Shown: positions 17,460 through 25,816, counted from the first letter of the stretch. The stretch is 45,213 nt of DNA from an uncultured Prochlorococcus sp. (GCA_902621675.1 CACNMX010000009.1:1-45213), one strand, 5' to 3'. Translations and numbers: made by a program. Notes: generated by a model not told the origin, from the sequence alone.

Positions 17460-19268
17460 ATGAATTTAATTGCAGTAGTTAGTAATAATTTTAATGCGTT
17501 TATAACGGTAGTTGTTTTAATAATGTCAATCATTTTGTTTATTAAAAATACTATTGCACCAGAATTGACTGGTTTGTTATGTGTCGGAATATTTATATCT
17601 ACAGGGGTTCTTTCTCCTGAAAAAGCTTTAGCTGGATTTGGTAGCCCTTCTTTAATTACCCTTATGGGTTTATTTGCAGTTTCCTCAGCATTATTTAAAA
17701 GTGGTGCCTTAGATAGAGTAAGAGAATTGATTTCTTCTGAAAATATTCGAACTCCAAGGAAATTAATTTCTTTAATAGCTTTTTTGATTGCTCCAATATC
17801 TGGAATTGTACCTAATACTCCAGTAGTTGCATCTTTGTTACCTTTGATTGAAAATTGGTGCGAGCGAAGAAATATATCACCATCAAAAGTTTTATTACCT
17901 CTTTCTTTTGCTACTTTACTCGGTGGAACTCTCACATTATTAGGCAGCTCAGTAAATCTTCTTGTAAGTGATATTAGTCAACAATTAGGTTACGGAGGTT
18001 TGGAATTATTTAGTTTGACTTCAATAGGAATTCCTGTATGGCTGATAGGTACAACCTATATGATTCTAGTTTCTGACATGCTTTTACCAGATAGAGGGAG
18101 AGATAAGGAGTTTATTAAAAATGGTGATATGAATATATATTTTACCGAAGTTACTATTCCTTCTACATCAGAATTAGTTGGACAATCTGTCAGAAATAGT
18201 AGATTGCAAAAACGATTTGACGTTGATGTTCTTGAATTGCAACGAAATGGAAAAGTTATTCTTCCTCCTTTGGCTGATAGAAAGATTGAACCGGAAGATA
18301 GATTAATAATCCGCGTTACAAGGGCAGACTTATTTAGGCTTCAGCAGGAACATACTATTCTCTTGGGAGAAAATAAAACATCGTTCGATGGGCCTAATGT
18401 TTTCTCAGATGATGAAAGTACTAAGACCTTTGAAGCCTTGTTACCAGCCGGTTCAACTTTAGCCGGTGCAAGTTTGAGAGAATTAAGATTTAGGCAGCGT
18501 CATAATGCAACAGTTTTAGCGTTAAGAAGAGGTCAGCAAACTGTTCAGGAGAGATTAGGCCAAGCTGTTTTAAGGGCTGGAGATGTTTTATTATTGCAAG
18601 CACCGCTAGATTCAATAAGAGGTTTGCAAGCTAGTAATGATTTGCTTATTTTAGATCAATTCGAAGATGACTTACCTTTTTTGATAAAAAAACCTATATC
18701 GATTGCAATTGCAATAGGAATGGTGGTTTTGCCTTCGGTTTCTAATATTCCATTAGTAGGTTCAGTTCTTTTGGCAGTGATTGCAATGGTTGCTTGTGGA
18801 TGTTTAAGACCTGCAGAGATACAAAAATCAATTAGGTTAGACGTTATTTTATTGCTGGGATCTTTATCATGTTTTAGTGTAGCTATGCAGATAACTGGAT
18901 TAGCAGATGTAATTGCAGTTAATCTAAACTTTGCCCTTAACGGAATGCCTCTTTATTTTGCACTAGTCGTAATTTTTGTATCTACAGTTATTCTTACGCA
19001 ATTTATAAGTAATGCTGCTTCGGTTGCTTTGATTTTGCCTGTTGCTATTGAATTCTCAAATGTTTTAGAAATTTCACCAAGCGCTTTAATAATGCTTGTT
19101 TTATTTGGTGCAAGTCAATCTTTCTTGACTCCAATGGGTTATCAAACAAATTTAATGGTTTATGGTCCCGGAAGATATAGATTTTTTGATATCGCAAAAT
19201 ACGGCGCAGGATTAACACTTATAATGTCATTTACCGTGCCAGCATTGATAATTTTAAATTACGGGTAA
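17460..19268 (+). CDS. SLC13/DASS family anion:Na+ symporter with two internal RCK_C domains
   Basis: Probably imports sulfate or another divalent anion. It has membrane segments at both ends (residues about 1-205 and 400-602). The signature-like GIVPNTPVVA and LGGTLTLLGSSVNLL lie in the first half, with TQFISNAASVALILP and FGASQSFLTPMGYQTN in the second. Between them lie two soluble RCK_C/TrkA-C units, at about 220-295 and 325-395, each ending in a conserved GDxLLLQ/EDRLIIR-type strand. The length of about 600 aa with two RCK_C domains is the known cyanobacterial form. Sulfate as substrate is supported only by family and by cysH nearby. ktrB starts 4 nt after it. Confidence 0.9.
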   Translation: MNLIAVVSNNFNAFITVVVLIMSIILFIKNTIAPELTGLLCVGIFISTGVLSPEKALAGFGSPSLITLMGLFAVSSALFKSGALDRVRELISSENIRTPRKLISLIAFLIAPISGIVPNTPVVASLLPLIENWCERRNISPSKVLLPLSFATLLGGTLTLLGSSVNLLVSDISQQLGYGGLELFSLTSIGIPVWLIGTTYMILVSDMLLPDRGRDKEFIKNGDMNIYFTEVTIPSTSELVGQSVRNSRLQKRFDVDVLELQRNGKVILPPLADRKIEPEDRLIIRVTRADLFRLQQEHTILLGENKTSFDGPNVFSDDESTKTFEALLPAGSTLAGASLRELRFRQRHNATVLALRRGQQTVQERLGQAVLRAGDVLLLQAPLDSIRGLQASNDLLILDQFEDDLPFLIKKPISIAIAIGMVVLPSVSNIPLVGSVLLAVIAMVACGCLRPAEIQKSIRLDVILLLGSLSCFSVAMQITGLADVIAVNLNFALNGMPLYFALVVIFVSTVILTQFISNAASVALILPVAIEFSNVLEISPSALIMLVLFGASQSFLTPMGYQTNLMVYGPGRYRFFDIAKYGAGLTLIMSFTVPALIILNYG

Positions 19269-19272
19269 TATC

Positions 19273-20676
19273 GTGAAATTCACAAGCAAGGTTTATAAGT
19301 TAAAAGATGCTTACAAAAAGCTATCAGTTCCTCAATTTACTATTGTTACAGGCTTGTTTATTATTTGCCTTGGAACTTTAATTTTGAGCTCTCCATTATG
19401 TTCATCTTCAAAGGTTGGTTTGTGGGAAGCATTTTTTACATCTACTTCTGCAATAACAGTTACTGGCTTAACCATAATAGATATTGGTGTTGATTTAAAT
19501 TTCTTTGGCCAAGTTTTCTTAGCTTTTATGCTTTTATCAGGTGGTCTAGGATTAATGGCCATTACAACATTTTTACAAGGGTTTGTTGTGAAGGGAACAA
19601 AGCTAAGGACCAGATTAGACAAAGGAAAGACTTTAGATGAATTTGGAGTTGGAGGAATTGGTAGAACTTTTCAAAGCATTGCTATTACTGCGATTATTAT
19701 CATATCTTTGGGCGCAATTGTCTTATATTCTTTTGGATTTGTAGACATTCAAAATAATTGGGAAAGACTATGGTCCTCGATTTTTCATAGCATTTCTGCA
19801 TATAACAATGCAGGATTTTCGTTAATGTCAAATAGTCTTCAAGACTATAGAACAAATTATTTGGTGAATAGTGTTTTTGTTTTTCTCATTGTTATGGGTG
19901 GATTGGGTTGGCGGGTTATTGATGATATTTGGAGTCATAAAAAAAATCTTTCTTATAAGAAATTAAGCCTTCATTCCAGACTAGTTATTAGGACAAGTTT
20001 GTCTCTAATATTGTTCGGATCGTTTGGATTCTTTATCACTGAATCACTGCTAAATAGTCAATTTTTTAATGATTTAAATTTGTTTGAAAGGTTAATGTCA
20101 TCTATTTTCGAAACAGTTAGTGCAAGAACTGCAGGCTTTACAAATTTTCCGATTTCTTTGAACTCTATCTCAGATACAGGACTTTTATTATTAATGACGC
20201 TTATGTTTATTGGAGCAAGTACAGGAGGTACTGGCGGAGGTATAAAAACGACTACATTTATTGCTTTAATGGCTGCAACTAGATCAACTTTAAGAGGTCA
20301 GAAAGATGTAATTATTAGCAATAGAGTAATTTCAGATAAAGTTATTCTAAAGGCAGTTGGAATCACAGTTGGATCTTTGCTTTTTGTTCTTTTAATGGCA
20401 ATGTTGCTTAGCACAACTAATACTTTTGTTAAAAAAGAATCATTCACATTCCTAGAAATTCTGTTCACTTGCATATCTGCATTTGCAACAGTTGGTTTTG
20501 ATATTGGTTTAACCGCAAAATTAAATCATTTTGGTCAATTTATTCTTATTGTGGGTATGTTCGTGGGCAGACTTGGGATCCTTTTACTTTTAAGTGCACT
20601 TTGGCAAGCTCTTTATAGGAGTAGAATAGATAGACAAAAGAGAATTGGCTATCCTAGGGCTGATCTATATGTTTAG
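19273..20676 (+). CDS. ktrB: KtrB/TrkH-type cation (K+/Na+) uptake channel subunit
   Basis: The 467-aa membrane protein has the TrkH/KtrB plan with four pore-like repeats: TSTSAITVTGLTII, SISAYNNAGFSLM, SARTAGFTNFP and ISAFATVGFDIG each carry the selectivity Gly (VTG, NAG, TAG, TVG). The start is a GTG at 19273, 4 nt after the transporter gene ends, which suggests coupling. It should form the pore that is gated by the RCK protein encoded next. In cyanobacteria the Ktr system takes up K+ and is Na+-dependent. The cation cannot be proved from sequence. Confidence 0.93.
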   Translation: MKFTSKVYKLKDAYKKLSVPQFTIVTGLFIICLGTLILSSPLCSSSKVGLWEAFFTSTSAITVTGLTIIDIGVDLNFFGQVFLAFMLLSGGLGLMAITTFLQGFVVKGTKLRTRLDKGKTLDEFGVGGIGRTFQSIAITAIIIISLGAIVLYSFGFVDIQNNWERLWSSIFHSISAYNNAGFSLMSNSLQDYRTNYLVNSVFVFLIVMGGLGWRVIDDIWSHKKNLSYKKLSLHSRLVIRTSLSLILFGSFGFFITESLLNSQFFNDLNLFERLMSSIFETVSARTAGFTNFPISLNSISDTGLLLLMTLMFIGASTGGTGGGIKTTTFIALMAATRSTLRGQKDVIISNRVISDKVILKAVGITVGSLLFVLLMAMLLSTTNTFVKKESFTFLEILFTCISAFATVGFDIGLTAKLNHFGQFILIVGMFVGRLGILLLLSALWQALYRSRIDRQKRIGYPRADLYV

Positions 20677-20694
20677 AATTGACTGAGTTTTATT

Positions 20695-21399
20695 ATGGCT
20701 GATTGGTGGCAGTGGTCTCAAAAGAAAGAAAATGAAGCACTCACTTTTGCAGTTGTTGGAGTTGGAAGATTTGGAACCGCTGTTTGCAGAGAACTTATTA
20801 GTAATGGTGCTGATGTTTTGGCTGCAGATTATTCGGAAAAAGCTATTGACGATTTAAGGCAATTAGAACCTTCGATAGAAGCGAGAGTGGTAGATTGTAC
20901 TGATGAAGAGTCTATGAAGGAATCGGGAATTCTTGAAATGAATACTGTTGTAGTGGGTATTAGTGAACCTATTGAAGCAAGTATAACTACAACTCTTATT
21001 GCTAAAGATAGTGAAGGAAGCAAAGTGAAAAGAGTAATAGCGAGAGCTACCAGTGACTTGCACGAAAAAATGTTAAAAAGAGTAGGTGCAGATAAAGTTG
21101 TTTTCCCATCTAGGATGCAAGGAGAAAGATTAGGTTTAGAACTAGTAAGACCAAACCTAATCGAAAGATTGGAACTAGATAATCAAACTGGTATAGATGA
21201 AATTACTGTTCCAGAGGAATTTATTGGAAGATCTTTAAGAGATTTAAATTTGAGGAAAAATTATTTGGTAAATGTTCTTGCTGCAGGACCTGCTGAAGAG
21301 TTAACAGTTAATCCTCCAGCAAAATATATTTTGGAAAGGGGAAATATTTTGGTAGTCATGGGTAAAACTGTAGATTTACAGAAATTGCCTCAAAATTAA
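20695..21399 (+). CDS. ktrA: KtrA/TrkA-type RCK regulatory subunit of K+ uptake
   Basis: This cytoplasmic ring-forming subunit gates KtrB. The RCK_N domain opens with VVGVGRFGTAV (GxGxxG nucleotide loop, about residues 20-30) and includes DCTDEES and ARATSDLHEKML. An RCK_C domain follows (about residues 150-230, starting GIDEITVPEEF), which in this family can bind c-di-AMP. At 234 aa it is complete. It follows ktrB by 18 nt, so the two form the expected pair. The 3' end is 6 nt from a convergent regulator gene. Confidence 0.94.
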   Translation: MADWWQWSQKKENEALTFAVVGVGRFGTAVCRELISNGADVLAADYSEKAIDDLRQLEPSIEARVVDCTDEESMKESGILEMNTVVVGISEPIEASITTTLIAKDSEGSKVKRVIARATSDLHEKMLKRVGADKVVFPSRMQGERLGLELVRPNLIERLELDNQTGIDEITVPEEFIGRSLRDLNLRKNYLVNVLAAGPAEELTVNPPAKYILERGNILVVMGKTVDLQKLPQN

Positions 21400-21405
21400 T
21401 TATTT

Positions 21406-21708
21406 TTAATCAGATTTTTTAAAGTATCTAATCCTTTGAGGGGCTCTGTTTAATCTTCTGACGCTTTGCTTTTCAAGTTCATCTCTAAATTTACTAGTAT
21501 TAAAATTATTTTCTGAAACTGTTGATTTACTTTCTTTTTCGAAATATTTTTTTATACCCTCTTGAATTAACACTTTTGCCATGTTACTAACTGTCCTAGA
21601 TTCATTATCAGCCAAAATAGTTAATTGCTCACATATTAATTCTGGTAGAACTACTTGAATTCTGGGGGATTTAGGCTTCCCATTAGTTGAGTTTTGGCGG
21701 GTAGCCAT
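21406..21708 (-). CDS. Ribbon-helix-helix DNA-binding protein (CopG-like)
   Basis: The 100-aa protein has a beta-strand RIQVVLPELICEQL followed by helix A and SRTVSNMAKVLIQEGI, the layout of the MetJ/Arc/CopG superfamily. The short strand would insert into the major groove, and the protein should bind as a dimer of dimers to a repeat. The C-terminal half is basic and flexible. No toxin gene is adjacent, so it is more likely a lone regulator than an antitoxin. Its own promoter region contains an 8-bp inverted repeat that is a natural operator candidate. Confidence 0.8.
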   Translation of the reverse strand: MATRQNSTNGKPKSPRIQVVLPELICEQLTILADNESRTVSNMAKVLIQEGIKKYFEKESKSTVSENNFNTSKFRDELEKQSVRRLNRAPQRIRYFKKSD

Positions 21709-21738
21709 GAGTCAAAGTTGATAACTGTTACTTATTAG

Positions 21739-21775
21739 TATACACAGTTAGTCAAGGATACTATCTTTGTGTATA
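21739..21775. promoter_or_regulatory. Inverted repeat between divergent genes, candidate operator
   Basis: TATACACA at 21739-21746 and TGTGTATA at 21768-21775 form a perfect 8-bp inverted repeat with a 21-bp gap. The arms extend imperfectly into TTAGTATACACA and TGTGTATATTATTAG. They lie in the 117-nt intergenic space between the ribbon-helix-helix gene (minus) and the 112-aa gene (plus). The second arm overlaps an AT-rich -10-like element. It could be where the regulator binds both promoters; this is inference. Confidence 0.35.
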
Positions 21776-21825
21776 TTATTAGTAAGGAATTTTATGTCCC
21801 TATCAATTAATTGTTTTATTGTCCC

Positions 21826-22164
21826 ATGAAAAATTCAAGAAAAATTGATTCTCCTAAAAGGTCCATAATTGATAAACCGAAAAAAAGATTAGTCAATTCT
21901 GATTCTCACGATAATGAAAATAGTGACGTTTTGGTATCAGCTGTAATTAGTCCATATTTATTAACTCATCTTCACCATATTCTTCAGCAGTCTGAGTTTT
22001 ATGCGCAAAAAGATGGTAGAAAATCTCATGCAGCTAACTTTGCGAAACTAAGAAAAGTCTTATGTTTAGACGCAAGAAGTATGGCAGATGCTTCTGCAAA
22101 AGAGATAAAAGATTTGGATAATGATTTATCTAATAATGAATATAATGAACAATATGTAGCTTGA
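21826..22164 (+). CDS. Conserved hypothetical protein (112 aa)
   Basis: I do not recognise a family. The open frame extends to a TTG at 21811, but ATG 21826 (MKNSRK) is more likely. The N-terminal 35 residues are basic and disordered-looking (KKRLVNSDSHDN). The core about residues 40-90 looks helical (LTHLHHILQQSEFYAQ, AANFAKLRKVLCLD), and the C-terminus is acidic and Asn-rich. No membrane segments are visible. It is divergent from the ribbon-helix-helix gene and precedes the Nif11-like gene by 34 nt, with a weak terminator-like hairpin between. Confidence 0.7.
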   Translation: MKNSRKIDSPKRSIIDKPKKRLVNSDSHDNENSDVLVSAVISPYLLTHLHHILQQSEFYAQKDGRKSHAANFAKLRKVLCLDARSMADASAKEIKDLDNDLSNNEYNEQYVA

Positions 22165-22170
22165 AGTAAT

Positions 22171-22195
22171 AATCTATTAATAAATAGATTTTTAA
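22171..22195 (+). terminator. Weak hairpin followed by T-run
   Basis: AATCTATT (22171-22178) pairs perfectly with AATAGATT (22183-22190) across a 4-nt AATA loop, and the sequence runs on into TTTTT. The stem has only one G-C pair, so termination strength is doubtful. It sits in the 34-nt gap between the 112-aa gene and the Nif11-like gene. Confidence 0.35.
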
Positions 22196-22198
22196 AAC

Positions 22199-22429
22199 AT
22201 GTCCAGTAATGCTGAAAAGCTCTATAAGTTAATAGCTAACGATCCTAAAAAGAAACAAAGTCTGTTTATGACAGCTTTAACTAATCCTAAAAAAGCCTTA
22301 GATAAAATATGCGATATTGGCAACGAGTTAAATATTTCTGTGACTAAAGAAGAGGTTATTGAATATTTGAGTACTATTGATGATGAGGCAACTAAAATGT
22401 GGTTAATCAAGGCTCGAGGAGGTCTTTAG
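22199..22429 (+). CDS. Nif11-like leader-type protein (76 aa) ending in RGGL
   Basis: The sequence fits the Nif11 pattern: a short helix (EKLYKLIANDP), a second helix around LFMTALTNPKKALDKI, then the conserved stretch NELNISVTKEEVIEYLSTI, and it ends in KARGGL. In Prochlorococcus, Nif11-type leaders precede lanthipeptide (prochlorosin) cores, cut after a Gly-Gly. Here only one residue (Leu) follows the GG, so there is no core peptide. It may be a stand-alone leader-like protein or a degenerate precursor. No LanM or peptidase is in the window. Family call from visible pattern only. Confidence 0.65.
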   Translation: MSSNAEKLYKLIANDPKKKQSLFMTALTNPKKALDKICDIGNELNISVTKEEVIEYLSTIDDEATKMWLIKARGGL

Positions 22430-22583
22430 AAAAAGGTTTAGAATAATTATTATTTGGATTAGGAATAGGCTTTATTCTTTTGTTGTAGCCACCTCCACCA
22501 GCCAAGGTCCAAAAAAACCAATAACTTGGAATTGCAAGAGCTGCAGCTATGAAAATCACTACAATTTGTTCTATTTTTTTCAT
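22407..22583 (-). CDS. Small single-span membrane protein (58 aa)
   Basis: A minus-strand frame runs from ATG 22583 to TGA 22409-22407. It has one hydrophobic span (IEQIVVIFIAAALAIPSYWF, about residues 4-23), followed by WTLAGGGG and a Pro/Asn-rich, Lys-containing tail. The N-in, short-tail topology is expected. Its 3' end overlaps that of the convergent Nif11-like gene by 23 nt. I do not recognise the family. It is supported by the lack of other genes in 22430-22655 and by its membrane-protein-like composition; the start has no clear Shine-Dalgarno. Confidence 0.55.
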   Translation of the reverse strand: MKKIEQIVVIFIAAALAIPSYWFFWTLAGGGGYNKRIKPIPNPNNNYSKPFSKDLLEP

Positions 22584-22655
22584 GATTTAATTTTATTCCA
22601 CAAAATATTTTTTAGTAAATAAGCCACAGATTTTGTAAATTCTATTTTTAAAACA

Positions 22656-24281
22656 GTGATTAGATTTGAAGGTGTAAGCAAAATTTATTCTACAGATGTT
22701 GTTTTAAAAAATATTAGTTGGGAGATTAAGAAAGGAGAAAAAGTTGGTTTAGTTGGTTCTAATGGTGCAGGTAAATCAACCCAATTTAAGATTTTAATTG
22801 GAGAGGAAGAGCAAACAAGTGGAACTATCTTCAAAGAGGGAAATCCTAAAATTGCTCATTTAAAGCAAGAGTTTGATTGTAATTTGAATTTTTCAGTGAG
22901 ACAGGAATTAGAAAGTTCTTTTAAAGATATACAAATTGTTGCCAGTAAACTTTTGGAAATTGAGAATAAAATGAAATTTTTGGATATTAAAAAAAATTCC
23001 GATGAACTTGAAATATTTGTAAATCAACTCGCAAAATATCAAGCAAAATTTGAAGCTTTAGGTGGTTATAAAATGCAATCTGATGTAGAAAAAATATTAC
23101 CAAAATTAGGCTTTTCTATAGAAGATGCTGATAAATTAGTTGGCAATTTCTCAGGTGGTTGGCAGATGAAAGTTGCACTTGGAAAAATAATCTTACAAAA
23201 ACCTGATTTACTTTTATTGGATGAACCAACCAATCATTTAGATTTAGAAACTATTTTTTGGTTGGAAGAATATCTATCATCGCTTAAAATTGCAGTTATA
23301 ATAATTAGCCATGATAGATATTTCTTAGATAAATTATGTAAAAAAATAATTTTTGTAGATAGAGGAACATCTGAAACATATAATGGGAACTATTCTTTTT
23401 TTGTCGAACAGAAATCTTTGAATGAAGAATCACAAAATAAGGCCTATCAATTACAACAAAAAGAAATTGAGTTACAGAAGAGGTATATAGATAGATTTAG
23501 AGCTAGTGCAACTAGAAGTTCTCAAGCAAAAAGTAGAGAAAAACAATTAAAAAAGATTTCTAAAATTGAGGCTCCCATAGCAAAAGCAAAAAGTCCTGTT
23601 TTTAATTTTCCAGAGTGCCCTCGCTCAGGAAAATTAGTTCTAAATATAAAAAATTTGTCTCATAGTTTCGAGGATAAAATTCTTTTTTTAGATATTAATT
23701 TAAAGATTTCTTCTGGGGAGAAAATAGCAATATTGGGACCTAATGGCTGCGGCAAATCTACATTGCTTAAAATTATTATGAAAAAAATATCCCCTGAAAT
23801 TGGAGAAATTAATCTTGGCAAACATAATATAATTACTAGCTACTATGAACAGAATCAGGCTGAAGCACTTTCACTTGACGAAAGGGTTATTGATTTAATA
23901 TGTAATAAGTCTCCAGAATGGTCCCAAAAAAAAGTTAGAACATTTTTAGGGGGTTTTGGCTTTCAAAATGAAACTGTTTTTAAATATATTAAACAACTCA
24001 GCGGGGGAGAAAAGGCAAGATTAGCATTGGCGCTCATGATTATTAATCCTAGTAATTTCCTTCTTTTGGACGAACCAACTAATCATTTGGATCTGCAATC
24101 TAAGGAAAACTTAGAATTAGCAATTAAAAATTATAAAGGTTCATTATTAATCATTTCTCATGATCGGTATTTTATTTCAAAGGTTGCAAATAGAATTATT
24201 GAAATTAAAGATTCAAAATTATTTTCATATGATGGTAATTACGAATATTTTTTAGAAAAAACTCAAACCCAAAAAATTTGA
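22656..24281 (+). CDS. ABC-F family ATPase
   Basis: A soluble protein with two ATP-binding domains in tandem and no membrane spans. Domain 1 has GSNGAGKST (Walker A), FSGGWQMK (signature) and LLLLDEPTNHLD (Walker B); domain 2 has [20 protein letters not shown] and LLLDEPTNHLD. The inter-domain linker is basic (RFRASATRSSQAKSREKQL), as in the ABC-F proteins that act on ribosomes. The length of 541 aa is normal. A GTG at 22656 is the start. No clear drug-resistance link is implied; housekeeping translation-factor-like function is more likely. Confidence 0.93.
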   Translation: MIRFEGVSKIYSTDVVLKNISWEIKKGEKVGLVGSNGAGKSTQFKILIGEEEQTSGTIFKEGNPKIAHLKQEFDCNLNFSVRQELESSFKDIQIVASKLLEIENKMKFLDIKKNSDELEIFVNQLAKYQAKFEALGGYKMQSDVEKILPKLGFSIEDADKLVGNFSGGWQMKVALGKIILQKPDLLLLDEPTNHLDLETIFWLEEYLSSLKIAVIIISHDRYFLDKLCKKIIFVDRGTSETYNGNYSFFVEQKSLNEESQNKAYQLQQKEIELQKRYIDRFRASATRSSQAKSREKQLKKISKIEAPIAKAKSPVFNFPECPRSGKLVLNIKNLSHSFEDKILFLDINLKISSGEKIAILGPNGCGKSTLLKIIMKKISPEIGEINLGKHNIITSYYEQNQAEALSLDERVIDLICNKSPEWSQKKVRTFLGGFGFQNETVFKYIKQLSGGEKARLALALMIINPSNFLLLDEPTNHLDLQSKENLELAIKNYKGSLLIISHDRYFISKVANRIIEIKDSKLFSYDGNYEYFLEKTQTQKI

Positions 24282-24392
24282 TTACTTTTAATAAAATTTA
24301 CAATTGGCTAAGTAAGATCACTTATTTTTCTTTACATAGTTTACCGTTCTTAATTAATCTTAAATATACACAAATGGGTTTTAATAATTTAA

Positions 24393-24536
24393 ATGAAAAA
24401 TTACGATTTCCAAGAAAAAAATTTCCAAATTTCTGATCCTATTGAAAGTTATTTTGAATGCATTACTTCCTGCGATATAAGGGATGGTAGATGTATTTCT
24501 AGATGTGTGGAAATACTTAAACGGAATGACAATTAA
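24393..24536 (+). CDS. Twin CX3C micro-protein (47 aa)
   Basis: A 47-codon frame opens with ATG at 24393 and ends with TAA 24534-24536. The C-terminal half carries FECITSC and GRCISRC, giving Cys at residues 23, 27, 34 and 38: a CX3C-X6-CX3C pattern within a helical-looking core with acidic DPIESYFE before it. The four Cys could bind a metal or form disulfides. I recall similar short proteins in marine picocyanobacteria (DPIE...YFEC...C), but no named family. It is 5 nt from the convergent htrA gene stop. Confidence 0.65.
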   Translation: MKNYDFQEKNFQISDPIESYFECITSCDIRDGRCISRCVEILKRNDN

Positions 24537-24541
24537 ATTTT

Positions 24542-25663
24542 TTAGTTATTTTGTAGATTAGTAATATCAGTTGGTATTACTTTTAATTTAATAAATTTAT
24601 TTTTCCGCTTCAATAATATATTTACTTGTTTATTAATACCATTTTTACTTATTTGGTCTATAACATCTGATGCTGTTTCAATATCTTTATTGCCGACTTT
24701 TATGATAATATCCTCTAGCATGATTCCACTCTTTTCAGCAGGACTGTTCGGTACTACATATCCAACTTTAACGATATTATTTTTTCTCTCAGAATTACTT
24801 TCTTCTATTAGGCTAATCCCAATCATAGGATGTATTACTTTTCCATTTTTTATAAGTTGATATGCAATTTCCTTAGCTTTATTAATTGGGATTGCGAAAC
24901 TCAAACCCGCTCCTGGTCCTGATCTAATTAACGTATTAATACCAATAACTTCTCCCTCGCTATTCAATAGTGGACCTCCAGAATTGCCAGGATTAATGGC
25001 AGCATCTGTTTGTATCAATTCAAGTTTTTTATCATATATTCCTAATTGAGTGACGTTTCTATTGAGGTTACTAATAATACCAAGGGTAACTGTGTTTTCC
25101 AGCCCGAATGGATTTCCAACTGCTATCGCCCAATCCCCAACTTTAATCTTTGCCGAATTGCCCAATTTAGCTTTTGGCCAAGGTCCTTTCCCTTCTATTT
25201 TTAGCACAGCTAAATCAGTAAAAAAGTCCTGCCCTATAAGTTTTGCGTCTAATTTTTTGCCATTGGTTAAACCAATAATTACCTTATCTGATCCATCTAC
25301 AACATGAGCATTGGTCATTATCAGTCCATCTGCAAATATAAATCCACTACCTTGGCTTTGCTCTATCCTTGGTCGGTTGTCATCAGGTAAATCTAATCCA
25401 AAAAATTTTTCAAAATATGGGTCTAGAAATAGTTGAGAATTTTTAGGAAATTTTCTTTTCTTAACATATCTTTGAGTATTAATTGTCACCACAGATGCAC
25501 CGGTTCTTTCTACAGCTTTAGTTATGAAAGATTTGTTTGAATATAAATTAACTACATCAATTTTTGGGTTGCCAAATGGTTGAGGTATGACTTTTGCAGG
25601 ATGTGTAATTCCAATTGGTATTAATGAGGAGATTAGTATTAGCTTTTGAATGTATTTTTTCAA
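24542..25663 (-). CDS. HtrA/Deg family serine protease with PDZ domain
   Basis: A periplasmic or thylakoid-lumen quality-control protease. The N-terminal signal sequence (KKYIQKLILISSLIPIGI, residues 2-19) points to export. The trypsin-like domain has the triad H120 (MTNAHV), D150 (FTDLAVL) and S228 (INPGNSGGPL). One PDZ domain follows (about residues 278-360) with NSPAEKSGIMLEDII. The length of 373 aa with one PDZ fits cyanobacterial HhoA/HhoB/HtrA; I cannot choose among them. Confidence 0.93.
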   Translation of the reverse strand: MKKYIQKLILISSLIPIGITHPAKVIPQPFGNPKIDVVNLYSNKSFITKAVERTGASVVTINTQRYVKKRKFPKNSQLFLDPYFEKFFGLDLPDDNRPRIEQSQGSGFIFADGLIMTNAHVVDGSDKVIIGLTNGKKLDAKLIGQDFFTDLAVLKIEGKGPWPKAKLGNSAKIKVGDWAIAVGNPFGLENTVTLGIISNLNRNVTQLGIYDKKLELIQTDAAINPGNSGGPLLNSEGEVIGINTLIRSGPGAGLSFAIPINKAKEIAYQLIKNGKVIHPMIGISLIEESNSERKNNIVKVGYVVPNSPAEKSGIMLEDIIIKVGNKDIETASDVIDQISKNGINKQVNILLKRKNKFIKLKVIPTDITNLQNN

Positions 25664-25810
25664 TTTTGATTTTTTATTTTTTTCGAAGGATTTAATACAC
25701 CATACCAGTATTTTTTTAATATAACTACTAATTAAATTAATTGAATCTAGAGAAAAATTTAATAACTCAAAATAGCTAAATTTCTTTTTTTCGGGCTATG
25801 ATGAATAACA

Positions 25811-25816
25811 TATAAT
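25811..25816 (+). promoter_or_regulatory. Candidate -10 box TATAAT before the DUF2973-like gene
   Basis: A consensus TATAAT lies 19 nt upstream of the ATG at 25836, with no good -35; cyanobacterial promoters often have only the -10. The 172-nt divergent space (25664-25835) otherwise holds only A/T tracts and no credible gene. Confidence 0.4.

Noticed and set aside
17348-17935. Minus-strand open frame of 195 codons
   Set aside because: It runs antisense through the NDH-2 end and the start of the SLC13-type transporter. The sense frames carry clear domains, and the antisense product shows no motif.
22656-24281. ABC-F as an antibiotic resistance gene
   Set aside because: The linker and domain order fit general ABC-F translation factors; nothing marks the specific resistance subgroup.
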